Positions 16,603 to 25,301 of a stretch of DNA of 47,043 nucleotides are shown here, in pieces. This DNA comes from an uncultured Pseudomonadota bacterium. GTDB taxonomy: Bacteria > Pseudomonadota > Gammaproteobacteria > Methylococcales > Methylomonadaceae. The number at the start of each line of letters is the position of its first letter. Positions within the stretch are counted from its first letter, which is position 1. The notes beneath the pieces are model-generated. The model worked only from the letters and a program-made list of their open reading frames with translations. It did not search any database and was not told where the DNA came from. The stretch lies in contig CAINDC010000220.1 of the NCBI GenBank assembly GCA_903847275.1, positions 1 through 47,043 on the forward strand, read 5' to 3'. The translations under genes were made by a program, and so were the position numbers.

Positions 16603-17361
16603 GTGTCCGAATCAATTGTAAATGTCCCGATTGCTGATTGCCGCTTATGTCCATTTCGCAGCAAAACTTTGTTGATGGGGCGTTGTGTACCAAGCGATAT
16701 TTGCGTTTTTGTCGAAAGTGGTCGGCAAATCGACCGTTTTTTTCGTCTTAATCCTGAATATGCTGTCCATTATTTGAAAGACCCTTTTTGGGAACGTCGC
16801 GCGATTGCCGCACGTTACGCACCGATTAAGTTTTTAAACGATTTAATTAACGACGAAGACGAAGTCGTGCGTCGCGTAGTTGCTCAACGCTTGCCCGCGC
16901 CACAAATCACTTGTTTTTTAAACGACCCAGACCGCGAAGTTCGCATGACCGTGGCGGATAGAATCGAGTTCAGCCATCTCGAAAAACTCGCCACCGACCC
17001 CGATTACATTGTGCGTTTAACGATTGTGAAACGGTTGCCGATTGGGCGATTGTTTCGTTTTATCAAAGATGAAGATTTGCAGGTTCGTAAAAAAGTCGCT
17101 GAACGTTTGCCAGAAGTCAGTTTAGGATTGATGGCAAACGATATTTCGCCTGCGGTGCGGTGCATTATTGCTGAACGTATGTCGCCAGAAGACGCAGCTA
17201 TTTTGATTCACGATGAAGATTGGCTAGTGCGTTATACCGTCTCGTTAAAAGTTGAATTGAAATCGCTTCATTTATTGGCAAATGACCCCGAACCCGATGT
17301 GCGAGAAGTTGCGCTGCAACGTCTTAACTCTACAACTCAATCGGAAGAAAATAATGATTGA
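16603..17361 (+). CDS. LRV(FeS)4-type leucine-rich variant repeat protein
   Basis: The N-terminus holds a four-cysteine cluster (CRLC, then CVPSDIC; about residues 13-35) that binds [4Fe-4S] in Azotobacter LRV protein. It is followed by about eight 24-residue repeats of the pattern D-EVVRRVVAQRLP / D-YIVRLTIVKRLP, predicted to form an alpha/3-10 solenoid. I place the start at GTG 16603, just after the previous stop (252 residues); ATG 16549 would overlap the previous gene by 50 bases. Such proteins are always near nif genes, and the exact role is unknown. A binding platform is a reasonable inference. Confidence 0.88.
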   Translation: MSESIVNVPIADCRLCPFRSKTLLMGRCVPSDICVFVESGRQIDRFFRLNPEYAVHYLKDPFWERRAIAARYAPIKFLNDLINDEDEVVRRVVAQRLPAPQITCFLNDPDREVRMTVADRIEFSHLEKLATDPDYIVRLTIVKRLPIGRLFRFIKDEDLQVRKKVAERLPEVSLGLMANDISPAVRCIIAERMSPEDAAILIHDEDWLVRYTVSLKVELKSLHLLANDPEPDVREVALQRLNSTTQSEENND

Positions 17362-18316
17362 ACCTAAATTTAATCTCGCAGGACAAACGATTACCGAATG
17401 CTGTAAAAAAATCGTTCCCGATAAAAATGACGCGGTTTTACTCGCAAAATTACAAAGCCTGATTCCAGATTATCCCGTGCGGTTGGCGTTGACGAGTGAT
17501 GAATGGTATCGATTAGGTGGCGTGGTCGATCCCGAAGGAAATCGAATTGCAAAAGATTTGGTTGAATGGGCGGAACGAACTTATATTGAATGCGGACAAA
17601 ATCTGCAAACGCTGATTGAACACACACTTGAGCAAAAATTGATTGCCACCAAACAAACGGGACGAACACTTTATTTCGTAGTACAAACAGGCGAAAAAGC
17701 TGAAGATTTTACGCTGATTGAAATCGACAAAACCCATGAAGTCAGTGACCGAATGTTGGTTGATGAAACACATCCGCCCGAAGATTTAGAAGAATTTATT
17801 GATCCGTTACAACGATTTTGCATCGACAGTTTTTGTTTTGGGCATTCGCGTTACACTTATCGCCGAAAAACAGATGTCGCGATTTTCATGGAAGTGATTA
17901 ACGAGCGTCATCCCAATGAACATCCCGTACAGCGTTTTATGGACGATTGGAATCGGAGCAGCGCGGGACACACAAAACACCTTTCAGAAAATTGGATTAT
18001 TCGCCCGTATCGTCACACGGGGCGGTTTGGTGAACAAATTGTGAACGCTGAAATTATCAATATCGAAACGACGAATTTGCCGCATTTAGAAGATTTTACT
18101 GGTAAAAAAGGCAATTCATTAAATAACAGTCTCTCCCGTTTTGATAGACAAGCGGGTTATCCGTTTGCGTGGTTTTTTTATATGCTCAAAGGAAAAATGG
18201 TTTCAACAGATAGCGCGGAAGCGGTGTTTCGAGATATTTCGGGTGATTTTTCGTATTTGCCCGAACGTGACGAAGCCGTTTTGCGTGATTGGATTGCCAG
18301 CCCGTATAACGTGTAA
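17354..18316 (+). CDS. Unrecognised nif-operon protein (320 aa)
   Basis: I cannot name this protein. It is soluble and acidic, with an ECCKKIV segment near the N-terminus, a charged middle region, and a C-terminal half rich in aromatic residues. It overlaps the LRV gene by 8 bases and the GNAT gene by 1 base, so all three are translationally coupled. ATG 17354 follows GGAAG; an upstream in-frame ATG at 17282 lies deep in the LRV gene. I checked for DraT-like features and saw no match. A nitrogenase accessory role is inferred only from position. Confidence 0.8.
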   Translation: MIEPKFNLAGQTITECCKKIVPDKNDAVLLAKLQSLIPDYPVRLALTSDEWYRLGGVVDPEGNRIAKDLVEWAERTYIECGQNLQTLIEHTLEQKLIATKQTGRTLYFVVQTGEKAEDFTLIEIDKTHEVSDRMLVDETHPPEDLEEFIDPLQRFCIDSFCFGHSRYTYRRKTDVAIFMEVINERHPNEHPVQRFMDDWNRSSAGHTKHLSENWIIRPYRHTGRFGEQIVNAEIINIETTNLPHLEDFTGKKGNSLNNSLSRFDRQAGYPFAWFFYMLKGKMVSTDSAEAVFRDISGDFSYLPERDEAVLRDWIASPYNV

Positions 18317-18759
18317 TGAAAATCACACCTGCAACAGTTTCCGATATTCCAAAATTGTGTGAACTACTCGCGCTGTTATTTTCGCAAGAAGCTGATTTCC
18401 AACCTGATTACGAAGCTCAACGTCGTGGTTTAGTTCATATTTTGAACAATCCAGACGTTGGGCTTATTCTTGTGGCGCGAAAAAATGAGCAAGTTGTCGG
18501 AATGGTGAATTTGCTTTTTACCGTTTCCACTGCACTTGGACAACGGGTAGCGTTGTTGGAAGATTTAATTGTTTTACCAAATCAGCGCGGCAATGGCATT
18601 GGTTCACAGCTTTTAAAACAAGCGATTGAAACGGCGCGTTTGAATAATTGTCATCGAATTACATTGTTGACCGATTCTACAAATGAATCCGCCCAACAAC
18701 TTTATCAAAAACAAGGTTTTCAGTTTTCAGCCATGATTCCGATGCGGGTATTGTTGTAA
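18316..18759 (+). CDS. GNAT-family N-acetyltransferase
   Basis: A 147-residue single GNAT domain. The acetyl-CoA pyrophosphate loop is visible as QRGNGIGSQLL (about residue 94-104), preceded by the LLEDLIVLP strand, and the C-terminal YQKQGF helix-strand is typical. Its ATG shares a base with the previous stop codon, so it is a true operon member and not a random neighbour. The target is unknown; protein or small-molecule acetylation are both possible. It is the last gene of the nifHDK operon before the foreign island. Confidence 0.9.
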   Translation: MKITPATVSDIPKLCELLALLFSQEADFQPDYEAQRRGLVHILNNPDVGLILVARKNEQVVGMVNLLFTVSTALGQRVALLEDLIVLPNQRGNGIGSQLLKQAIETARLNNCHRITLLTDSTNESAQQLYQKQGFQFSAMIPMRVLL

Positions 18760-18770
18760 TTTTATTGATG

Positions 18771-18860
18771 TTATGCGGTTGATTTTTTAACTTTCTTCAC
18801 CTTCTCAACCTCCACCAACAGCGCAACCAATTCCTGATATTTTTCAAACAAAAAGACGAA
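18771..18860 (-). pseudogene. Tail fragment A, in frame after the antitoxin stop
   Basis: On the minus strand the 29 codons after the antitoxin TAA stay open and encode FVFLFEKYQELVA followed by a Lys/Val-rich end, stopping at 18771. The peptide looks like the C-terminal end of a DNA methyltransferase subunit, but this is an impression. A 59-base core (18796-18854) repeats at 19364-19422 with three mismatches. Confidence 0.6.
18796..18854. repeat. Direct repeat copy A (59 bp)
   Basis: 56 of 59 bases match copy B at 19364-19422 in the same orientation. The two copies bracket the brnTA pair. Confidence 0.9.
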
Positions 18861-19064
18861 TTACAAACTGACTCTTCGGGCAATTTCAATATCTTTACGC
18901 AACAAATCATTAACTAAAGTTTGCAAGCTATCCTGCGTCATCAAACACTTTTCACTAAAATACTTGATGATTTCTTTGTCTAAATAAACGGGCAATTCTA
19001 TATCTTCAACAGGAATATAAAATTTACCTTGTTCCGCATTAGAAAAATCGTATTCTTTTTTCAT
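18861..19064 (-). CDS. Antitoxin partner of BrnT
   Basis: A 67-residue protein with an N-terminal toxin-binding stretch and a C-terminal helical region (LQTLVNDLLRKDIEIA) that suits a ribbon-helix-helix or CopG-like DNA-binding end, as in BrnA antitoxins. Its start overlaps the BrnT stop by four bases, which is the usual toxin-then-antitoxin order of brnTA. It would neutralise BrnT and repress the operon. Family assignment rests mostly on the partner. Confidence 0.75.
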   Translation of the reverse strand: MKKEYDFSNAEQGKFYIPVEDIELPVYLDKEIIKYFSEKCLMTQDSLQTLVNDLLRKDIEIARRVSL

Positions 19065-19345
19065 TTTGTAAGCCTCTTCATGTAAGTTTTCTTCTCAGTC
19101 GTTGTCGCTTTTCTAGCCGAAATAATCCGTATTGCATCGCCAGTACGAAACGTGTGAACCACCAACAACACTTTCTCATTTAAATTTTTACCCAACAAAA
19201 GCCACCTTTCTTCATCATTTGAATTTTCAATGTCAGGCAAATTTAATGCAAATGGGTCTGAAAATACATACGCCGCCTCACGAAAATCAATACCGTGTTT
19301 GCGAATGTTGATTTTGTTTTTATGCTCGTCCCATTCAAATTTCAT
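19061..19345 (-). CDS. BrnT-family ribonuclease toxin
   Basis: The 94 residues match BrnT: FEWDEHKNKINIRKHGIDFREA at the N-terminus (shown here only as the family's hallmark segment FEWDEHK...KHGI.F..A), then VFSDP, and a C-terminal RIISARKAT...E...Y. BrnT toxins are RelE-like RNases. The ATG overlaps the TGA of the upstream tail fragment (ATGA), so this start is tied to tail B. The pair lies between two copies of the tail repeat. Confidence 0.9.
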   Translation of the reverse strand: MKFEWDEHKNKINIRKHGIDFREAAYVFSDPFALNLPDIENSNDEERWLLLGKNLNEKVLLVVHTFRTGDAIRIISARKATTTEKKTYMKRLTK

Positions 19346-19446
19346 TTCTTCACCCTTTTCGCTTTCACCTTCTCAACTTCCACCAACGGCGCAACCAACT
19401 CCTGATATTTTTCAAACAAAAACGCCACTCGTACCGTGTCGTCTTT
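19342..19446 (-). pseudogene. Tail fragment B, in frame after the HaeII-like stop
   Basis: After the endonuclease TGA (19447-19449) the same frame continues for 34 codons to a TGA at 19342. It encodes DDTVRVAFLFEKYQELVAPLV and a Lys-rich end, the same peptide as tail A. It is either a remnant of another gene, a tail of a longer endonuclease cut by a new stop, or a read-through extension. Confidence 0.6.
19364..19422. repeat. Direct repeat copy B (59 bp)
   Basis: Same orientation and reading frame as copy A. It starts next to the brnT ATG and ends near the HaeII-like stop codon. Confidence 0.9.
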
Positions 19447-20505
19447 TCACATCCAATTTTCACCAGTCAGTTTGTGATAACCGCGTTTTTCGATAAATTG
19501 CAGAAACTCTTTTTTGTCTGTTGTTGGAAATTCAACTTGTATTTCATCAGACAATTTTTTCAACACAGCATCGCCAACTACATCAGCAAATTTGCCGCGC
19601 AACGCTTTTTCATACCATCGAAGCAAATCACTTTCCGTCACGATGCTTTGAATTTTTGACTTCCAGCCCATTTGATTGAGCAACGAAACGATTATTTTTT
19701 GTTCTGTATCTTTGCAAACAATTACAATGCGATCAGCAGATACCGAAGAAACAATGTTTTCAGCTAACTCTTCAGTTAAAGAAAGATGTTTAATTTGAAT
19801 TGCTAAACCAAAATTTGCCCACATATCAAGCCCACGGTCAGCTGCATTCGTCACGCCGACACGGTTAATTCTAGCTTTAAGATTTATCGTGGTTTGTTCT
19901 GGGGTAAGTTGAATTACGCTTTTTGCAAAATCGGCGAATTCTCTGAGAATATCAGTCTTATCAGGGTTCATACTCACTTCAACGGACACTTCAAGAGCTT
20001 CAACTAAAACAGCAAATAACGCATAAACGATGATTTCATAAACTTTGTCGATACTTCGGCGCAATCCCGCTTCATGCCAAAACATAGCCAAAAATTCATC
20101 CAACTTAAAATCCGTTTTATCATGTATGACACAATAATCTAAGCCTGTAGACACTTGGCTGAAACGTTGTAAAAATTTGCGGTAAATGTACGCTTCAACA
20201 ATACCGTTTGTGGCTCTGTTTTCTTTCCCTAAAATTTCTAAAATCGCTGGTGGCACAGCATTATCGTTAAAAATATCATCTTGATAACGTGCCGATGATG
20301 TACTTGTGCGACCTAAAAACTGAATGCAAATTACGTCACGCCATTTTTTTGATTTTGTGCGATAAGTTGTCAAATCCGAAAGTGTGATGTCTTGTTCGAT
20401 TCTGTCACGGTAAAGAATTTCAGCAATTTGAATCGGTTTGTAAAGATGCACTCGCGCCTTATCAATGACTTTGTCTAACGCTTGTTTTGCTTCAATGATG
20501 TTCAT
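19447..20505 (-). CDS. HaeII-family type II restriction endonuclease
   Basis: The 352-residue protein resembles R.HaeII from memory: an N-terminal KARVHLYKPIQIAEILYR stretch, RVGVTNAADRGLDMWANFG, IQIKHL and a C-terminal LLNQMGWK...WYEKALRGKFAD region. HaeII cuts RGCGCY; the specificity here is assumed, not shown. The methyltransferase gene ends 7 bases upstream, the layout of a restriction-modification pair. The stop is followed in frame by tail fragment B. Codon use looks like its neighbours. Confidence 0.88.
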   Translation of the reverse strand: MNIIEAKQALDKVIDKARVHLYKPIQIAEILYRDRIEQDITLSDLTTYRTKSKKWRDVICIQFLGRTSTSSARYQDDIFNDNAVPPAILEILGKENRATNGIVEAYIYRKFLQRFSQVSTGLDYCVIHDKTDFKLDEFLAMFWHEAGLRRSIDKVYEIIVYALFAVLVEALEVSVEVSMNPDKTDILREFADFAKSVIQLTPEQTTINLKARINRVGVTNAADRGLDMWANFGLAIQIKHLSLTEELAENIVSSVSADRIVIVCKDTEQKIIVSLLNQMGWKSKIQSIVTESDLLRWYEKALRGKFADVVGDAVLKKLSDEIQVEFPTTDKKEFLQFIEKRGYHKLTGENWM

Positions 20506-20512
20506 TTTTGCC

Positions 20513-21934
20513 TTAAATTAAATTCAGTTGTTTAGGTTCTGGTTTAGCAGTTTGTTGCAATTGCAAGGCGTTAATCATTTCACCTGCAATCGCTTTAATC
20601 ACAGGAACAGAAACCGAATTCCCCGCAACTTTTCGCAATGACGAATAAGGCAACACAATTTTAAAATCATCGGGAAAACCTTGTAATCGCAACATCTCTC
20701 TATCGGTTAAACGCCGCACGCCATTTACAACTAAATAGTTATAACTTCCACCTGCTCTCAAGGCGCAAGAATAAGGCAATGCTGAAATGTTACCGCCGAT
20801 ATTCTCATGCCATATTGATGGGAAAGGCGGCGAGCCTTTTACACCATTCAAACGCTTTTGCTTAATCGTTTCCGACAGAAAATAACTCGGGGCAATTTCG
20901 TCATCATTTTCTAAAAATTCGCTCAAAGGTTTGTAATATCCCAAAGGTTTTGGAAAATCGAAGTGAACCGCTTCTAAAAAACCCACGATATAAATGCGTT
21001 CTCGTTTTTGCGGCAAACCAAAATCTAACGAATTAAAAACCTTGCTATAAACCGTGTAACCCAAATTCTTGAGTTTTTCTAAAATCACCGCAAACGTTTG
21101 ACCATTATCGTGAGTGGTAAGGCGTTTAACGTTTTCTAACAAAAATGCACGCGGTCTTTTCGTTTCAAGTATCTTTTCAATGTTAAAAAATAATGTGCCT
21201 CGTGTGTCGGCAAACCCCAAACCTTTACCAGCAATACTAAAGGGCTGACAAGGAAAACCTGCCAATAAAATATCGTGATCTGGAATATCGTTAGGTTCGA
21301 TAAAATTGATGTCGCCGTGTGGCATTTCACCAAAATTTTCTTGATACATTTTTTGTGCATCTTTGTCCCATTCAGAAGAAAAAACGTTTTCACAGCCTTG
21401 TGATTCAAAACCTAAACGAATTCCACCAATGCCTGCGAATAAATCAATTGTCTTACAAATTATTTTTTGCTGATTTTCAATCGCAATCCGTTCGTAGCCT
21501 GCCAAAAATTGAAAATGGTCGATTTTTTGGGCTAAGTCGGCGAGTTTGATTTTTACGGGTTCGGCGTGTGTTTCGAGGTTGTAAAGATGCAGGTTTTGAA
21601 AGTCGCTCACCAACACGGAACGCGGTAATTCTTCATTTTTCAAACCGTGAAAATACTCGGTTGCTTGTGTGTAGGCTTTGTCTAAATCTTCGCCTGCTGA
21701 TTTCATTTCGACCAGTAACAAGCTCGGAATAAAAGCGTCGATTCGTCCGCGTTTGCCGCCTGATTTTTTTACCCGTGTTTCAAAATCTAACAACCGTCTG
21801 TGGTCAATCCCGAAGATTTCACAAAAATCGGTGACAAATCGTTGCGCCTGTCCCATTTCATAACTAGCGGTTTCAAATTGTTTAGAGAATTTCGCGGCGC
21901 GGTCGCGTTGGGTGTCGATGCTGATTGTTGTCAT
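20513..21934 (-). CDS. Cytosine-C5 DNA methyltransferase with an N-terminal MmeI-type nuclease domain
   Basis: Residues 1 to about 150 look like the N-terminal nuclease domain of MmeI-type IIG enzymes, with a PD-(D/E)xK set D66-X9-E76-X-K78 (in RIDAFIP and VEMKSAG). Residues from about 162 form a complete C5 methyltransferase: motif I DLFAGIGGIRLG, motif IV GFPCQPFS with the catalytic Cys, motif VI LENVKRL, motif VIII QKRERIYIVG, and motif X AGNSVSVP. The enzyme should protect the sites cut by the HaeII-like neighbour. The fusion of an MmeI-type nuclease domain with a 5mC enzyme is unusual. The two parts are in one uninterrupted frame. Confidence 0.9.
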   Translation of the reverse strand: MTTISIDTQRDRAAKFSKQFETASYEMGQAQRFVTDFCEIFGIDHRRLLDFETRVKKSGGKRGRIDAFIPSLLLVEMKSAGEDLDKAYTQATEYFHGLKNEELPRSVLVSDFQNLHLYNLETHAEPVKIKLADLAQKIDHFQFLAGYERIAIENQQKIICKTIDLFAGIGGIRLGFESQGCENVFSSEWDKDAQKMYQENFGEMPHGDINFIEPNDIPDHDILLAGFPCQPFSIAGKGLGFADTRGTLFFNIEKILETKRPRAFLLENVKRLTTHDNGQTFAVILEKLKNLGYTVYSKVFNSLDFGLPQKRERIYIVGFLEAVHFDFPKPLGYYKPLSEFLENDDEIAPSYFLSETIKQKRLNGVKGSPPFPSIWHENIGGNISALPYSCALRAGGSYNYLVVNGVRRLTDREMLRLQGFPDDFKIVLPYSSLRKVAGNSVSVPVIKAIAGEMINALQLQQTAKPEPKQLNLI

Positions 21935-22364
21935 TTGTTTTCTTTTCTTGAAATTTGGTTAGAATCACAGCCACTCAGCAGGACGAGCAGGCACGAAAGC
22001 GGTTGAAATAGGTCGCAAACCGCCTGACAGATGAATCGCAAAGCCTATTATTTGCGTGGATAAATTACTGTTCGTCATGCTGATTTCTTGTTTTCTCTGT
22101 TTTGGTTCATAATTTCACCGCAGCACGTCCAACGGAAACCTGCCGTTAGCCTTCCCGAAAGGGTTGATGAGTTTTAGTGAAGTTGGTTACTTCATGGCGG
22201 GATTTTTTATAATTCACAGCAACCCATTCCTGATATTTTTCAAACTGCCAATGATTGAGATGTTTTCGTATTTTTAATACGGTGTAGCATCTGCGCCATT
22301 CTGTCAGATAATCAATTAGTCCACAAAAACAAATCTTACAAAATCCCTTCAAAAAACTTCCTTT
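21935..22364. other. Spacer between the R-M island and the nifE control region
   Basis: No convincing gene is present. Between 22219 and 22245 lies a third, shorter copy of the tail repeat. Several short inverted repeats occur (for example TGAAGT-TGGTT-ACTTCA near 22190) without a terminator T-run. The promoter of the R-M genes is not recognisable. Confidence 0.5.
22219..22245. repeat. Tail repeat copy C (27 bp core)
   Basis: 26 of 27 bases match copy A (encoding FEKYQEWVA on the minus strand), upstream of the methyltransferase gene. It is degenerate outside the core. Confidence 0.7.
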
Positions 22365-22380
22365 TGTCGTATTTACGACA
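22365..22380. promoter_or_regulatory. NifA upstream activator site for nifENX
   Basis: TGT-N10-ACA within a perfect 8-bp palindrome (TTGTCGTA / TACGACAA, 22364-22381). It lies 44 bases upstream of the sigma-54 promoter. Confidence 0.8.
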
Positions 22381-22424
22381 ATTCAAAATCAATATAAACT
22401 CAATAAAATCAAACTGTTAAATCG

Positions 22425-22440
22425 TGGCACGCCCGTTGCG
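22425..22440 (+). promoter_or_regulatory. Sigma-54 promoter of nifENX
   Basis: TGGCACGCCCGTTGCG has GG and GC at the right spacing and full -24 identity. It lies 31 bases before the nifE ATG, so nifENX does not depend on the nifH promoter across the island. Confidence 0.9.
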
Positions 22441-22471
22441 ATAACACAATAAAAACAACGGAGGTTGTGCC

Positions 22472-23854
22472 ATGAAATCTAACAAAGACATTGCAGAATT
22501 ATTAGACGAACCCGCTTGCGAACATAACAAGAAAGAAAAATCAGGTTGCGCGAAACCCAAACCAGGTTCAACCGCAGGTGGTTGTGCGTTCGACGGGGCG
22601 CAAATTGCCTTGTTACCGATTGCCGATGTCGCTCATTTGGTTCACGGTTCAATTGCCTGCGCGGGCAGTTCTTGGGATAACCGAGGCACACGCTCATCAG
22701 GTTCACAGTTGTATCAAATCGGCATGACGACTGATTTAACCGAACAAGATGTCATCATGGGACGCAGTGAAAAACGCCTTTTCCATTCCATCAAACAAGC
22801 CATCGATAGCTACAACCCGCCTGCTGTTTTTGTTTATAACACTTGCATTCCCGCATTAATCGGAGACGACATTAACGCGATTTGCAAATCGGCTGAAGAA
22901 CGTTACAACGTTCCTGTGATTCCCATTGATTGTGCGGGTTTTTACGGCACAAAAAATTTAGGTAATCGCATTGCAGGTGATGCAATGGTCAATCACGTTA
23001 TCGGTACACGCGAACCCGAACCACAGCCGCAACATCCAAATTACAAAATCCACGATGTAAATTTAATCGGCGAATACAACATTGCAGGCGAATTCTGGCA
23101 AGTTTTACCGTTGCTTGATGAAATGGGATTGCGCGTTTTATGTACGCTTTCAGGCGATGCGCGTTTTCACGAAGTCCAAACCATGCACCGCGCCGAAGTC
23201 AACATGATGGTTTGCTCAAAAGCGATGGTCAACGTCGCGCGAAAATTGCAAAAAGAATACGGCACGCCGTGGTTTGAAGGCAGTTTTTACGGGATCAGCG
23301 ACACCAGCCAAGCGTTACGCGATTTTGCTAAAAATTTGAACGATGCCGATTTAGTGGAACGTACTGAAAAAATTATCACCCGTGAAGAAGCTCGAATCCA
23401 AGCCGCACTCGAACCGTGGAAAGCGCGTTTAAAAGGTAAGCGGGTTTTATTATTCACAGGCGGCGTAAAAAGTTGGTCAGTGATTTCGGCGTTGCAAGAT
23501 TTAGGCATGGTCGTTGTCGCAACAGGCACGAAAAAATCCACCGAAGAAGATAAAGCGCGAATCCGTGAACTCATGGGCGAAGAAGCGATGATGATTGAAG
23601 ACGGCAGTCCGAAAGCGTTGCTCAAATGTGTTCGTGATTACAACGTCGATATTTTGATTGCTGGCGGACGCAATATGTACACCGCGCTCAAAGCCAAAAT
23701 TCCGTTCCTCGATATTAACCAAGAACGCGAATTCGGTTACGAAGGTTATCAAGGAATGCTCGAACTCGTGCGGCAATTGTCCTTAACCACTGAAAGCCCT
23801 GTTTGGGAAGCCGTGCGTGCGCCTGCACCGTGGAAAACTGCGAAGGAGATTTAA
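22472..23854 (+). CDS. nifE: NifE, FeMo-co biosynthesis scaffold subunit
   Basis: The 460-residue protein is NifE, paralogous to NifD, and pairs with NifN as the scaffold on which the NifB product becomes FeMo-co. Cluster cysteines are seen in [21 protein letters not shown] and [11 protein letters not shown]; the NifD cofactor-ligand region is diverged as expected. The ribosome site is GGAGG. nifN follows 2 bases after the stop. Confidence 0.98.
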   Translation: MKSNKDIAELLDEPACEHNKKEKSGCAKPKPGSTAGGCAFDGAQIALLPIADVAHLVHGSIACAGSSWDNRGTRSSGSQLYQIGMTTDLTEQDVIMGRSEKRLFHSIKQAIDSYNPPAVFVYNTCIPALIGDDINAICKSAEERYNVPVIPIDCAGFYGTKNLGNRIAGDAMVNHVIGTREPEPQPQHPNYKIHDVNLIGEYNIAGEFWQVLPLLDEMGLRVLCTLSGDARFHEVQTMHRAEVNMMVCSKAMVNVARKLQKEYGTPWFEGSFYGISDTSQALRDFAKNLNDADLVERTEKIITREEARIQAALEPWKARLKGKRVLLFTGGVKSWSVISALQDLGMVVVATGTKKSTEEDKARIRELMGEEAMMIEDGSPKALLKCVRDYNVDILIAGGRNMYTALKAKIPFLDINQEREFGYEGYQGMLELVRQLSLTTESPVWEAVRAPAPWKTAKEI

Positions 23855-23856
23855 TC

Positions 23857-25257
23857 ATGGCTGAAATCATTAAACGCAACAAAGCTCTTTCGGTAAATCC
23901 GCTCAAAGCCAGTCAACCCGTTGGCGGCACGCTTGCCACGTTGGGTTTTGACCGCGCCATGCCGATGTTGCACGGTTCGCAAGGTTGCACCGCGTTTGCA
24001 AAAGTCTTTTTTGTGCGCCATTTTCGAGAACCAATTCCGTTGCAAACCACCGCGATGGATCAAAGTAGCTCGGTGATGGGCGCAGATGAAAACGTGATTG
24101 AAGGCATCAGAGCGATTGCCGAAAAATCGAATCCCGCGTTGATTGTGGTTTTGACAACGGGTTTAGCCGAAACACAAGGCGCAGATGTGCATCGAAATTT
24201 AAAAGAATTCCGCGAAACTTATCCACAATTTGACCATATTGCTGTTGTCATGGTGAACACGCCTGATTTTACGGGTTGCGTTGAAACGGGTTATGCGGCG
24301 ACGGTTTATGAAATCATCAAAGCGTTACTGCCGAATGCGGCTGAAGCAGGAACAAAACCGAATAAACGTCCGCGCCAAGTCAATGTGTTAGTCAGTCCAA
24401 TGCTCACGTCAGGCGATTTAGAAGCCTTACGCGGTACGATTGAACAATTCAATTTGCGTCCTGTGTTTGTGCCAGACATTTCAGATTCGCTTGATGGTAG
24501 TTTGACCGAAGATGATTTTTCACCTGTGACGATTGGCGGCACGCCGATTTCAGAATTAAAAACACTCGGTGATGCAACGGCGACGCTGGTTATCGGTGCA
24601 TCGTTGCAAAAATCGGGTGAATTGCTACATGAAAAAACAGGCGTTCCGACTTACCAGTTTGACCATCTTTATGGTTTGCAGGCGAATGATGATTTGATTT
24701 TGACGCTTGCAAATATTAGTCAGCAACCCGTTCCAGAACGCATTGAACGCCAACGTTCACAATTACAAGATGCGATGCTCGACACGCATTTTATGTTGGG
24801 ACAATTGCGCGTAGCGATTGCCGCTGACCCTGACCAACTCAATGCCTTTTCACATTTACTCGCAGGCATGGGCGCAGAAATTGTTGCCGCTGTTACCACG
24901 GCACACACGCCCGTTTTAGCGAATATATCCGTTAAACAAATCAAAATTGGCGATTTGGAAGATTTAGAACTGCTCGCCAAAGAACACAAAGCCCAATTGT
25001 TAATCGGTAATTCGCACGCCGTCGCCAGCGCAGAACGTTTAGGGATTCCGATTTTACGCGCAGGTTTTCCGCTTTATGACCTTATCGGTGGCTATCAAAA
25101 AACGTGGGTGGGTTATCGCGGTTCACGTCAGGCGTTATTTGATTTGGCGAATTTGGTGATTAACTTCGCGCATGAAGAAATTGAAGTGTATCACTCGATT
25201 TATTCGCAAAAGTTCGATGCCGCTCAACATCACGCTTGCTCGCCATCATGTCACTAG
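23857..25257 (+). CDS. nifN: NifN, FeMo-co biosynthesis scaffold subunit
   Basis: Starting at ATG 23857 (AAGGAG upstream) the protein has 466 residues. The NifK-like segments HGSQGCTAF and NPLKASQPVGG are present. In NifN fewer P-cluster cysteines remain than in NifK, as in the family. It forms the NifEN tetramer with NifE. The longer upstream frame lies inside nifE and was rejected. The C-terminus HACSPSCH has a small extra Cys/His cluster. Confidence 0.98.
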   Translation: MAEIIKRNKALSVNPLKASQPVGGTLATLGFDRAMPMLHGSQGCTAFAKVFFVRHFREPIPLQTTAMDQSSSVMGADENVIEGIRAIAEKSNPALIVVLTTGLAETQGADVHRNLKEFRETYPQFDHIAVVMVNTPDFTGCVETGYAATVYEIIKALLPNAAEAGTKPNKRPRQVNVLVSPMLTSGDLEALRGTIEQFNLRPVFVPDISDSLDGSLTEDDFSPVTIGGTPISELKTLGDATATLVIGASLQKSGELLHEKTGVPTYQFDHLYGLQANDDLILTLANISQQPVPERIERQRSQLQDAMLDTHFMLGQLRVAIAADPDQLNAFSHLLAGMGAEIVAAVTTAHTPVLANISVKQIKIGDLEDLELLAKEHKAQLLIGNSHAVASAERLGIPILRAGFPLYDLIGGYQKTWVGYRGSRQALFDLANLVINFAHEEIEVYHSIYSQKFDAAQHHACSPSCH

Positions 25258-25301
25258 CTCGCCACATTTACGTTGTCAAAAACAACGAGGAGGAAATCCA
25301 A

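Noticed and set aside
17354-18316. DraT (ADP-ribosyltransferase for NifH)
   Set aside because: Length and sequence do not resemble DraT, and no DraG follows.
22146-22352. 68-residue open frame upstream of nifE
   Set aside because: It is only open by chance around the short tail-repeat copy; no ribosome site and no family.
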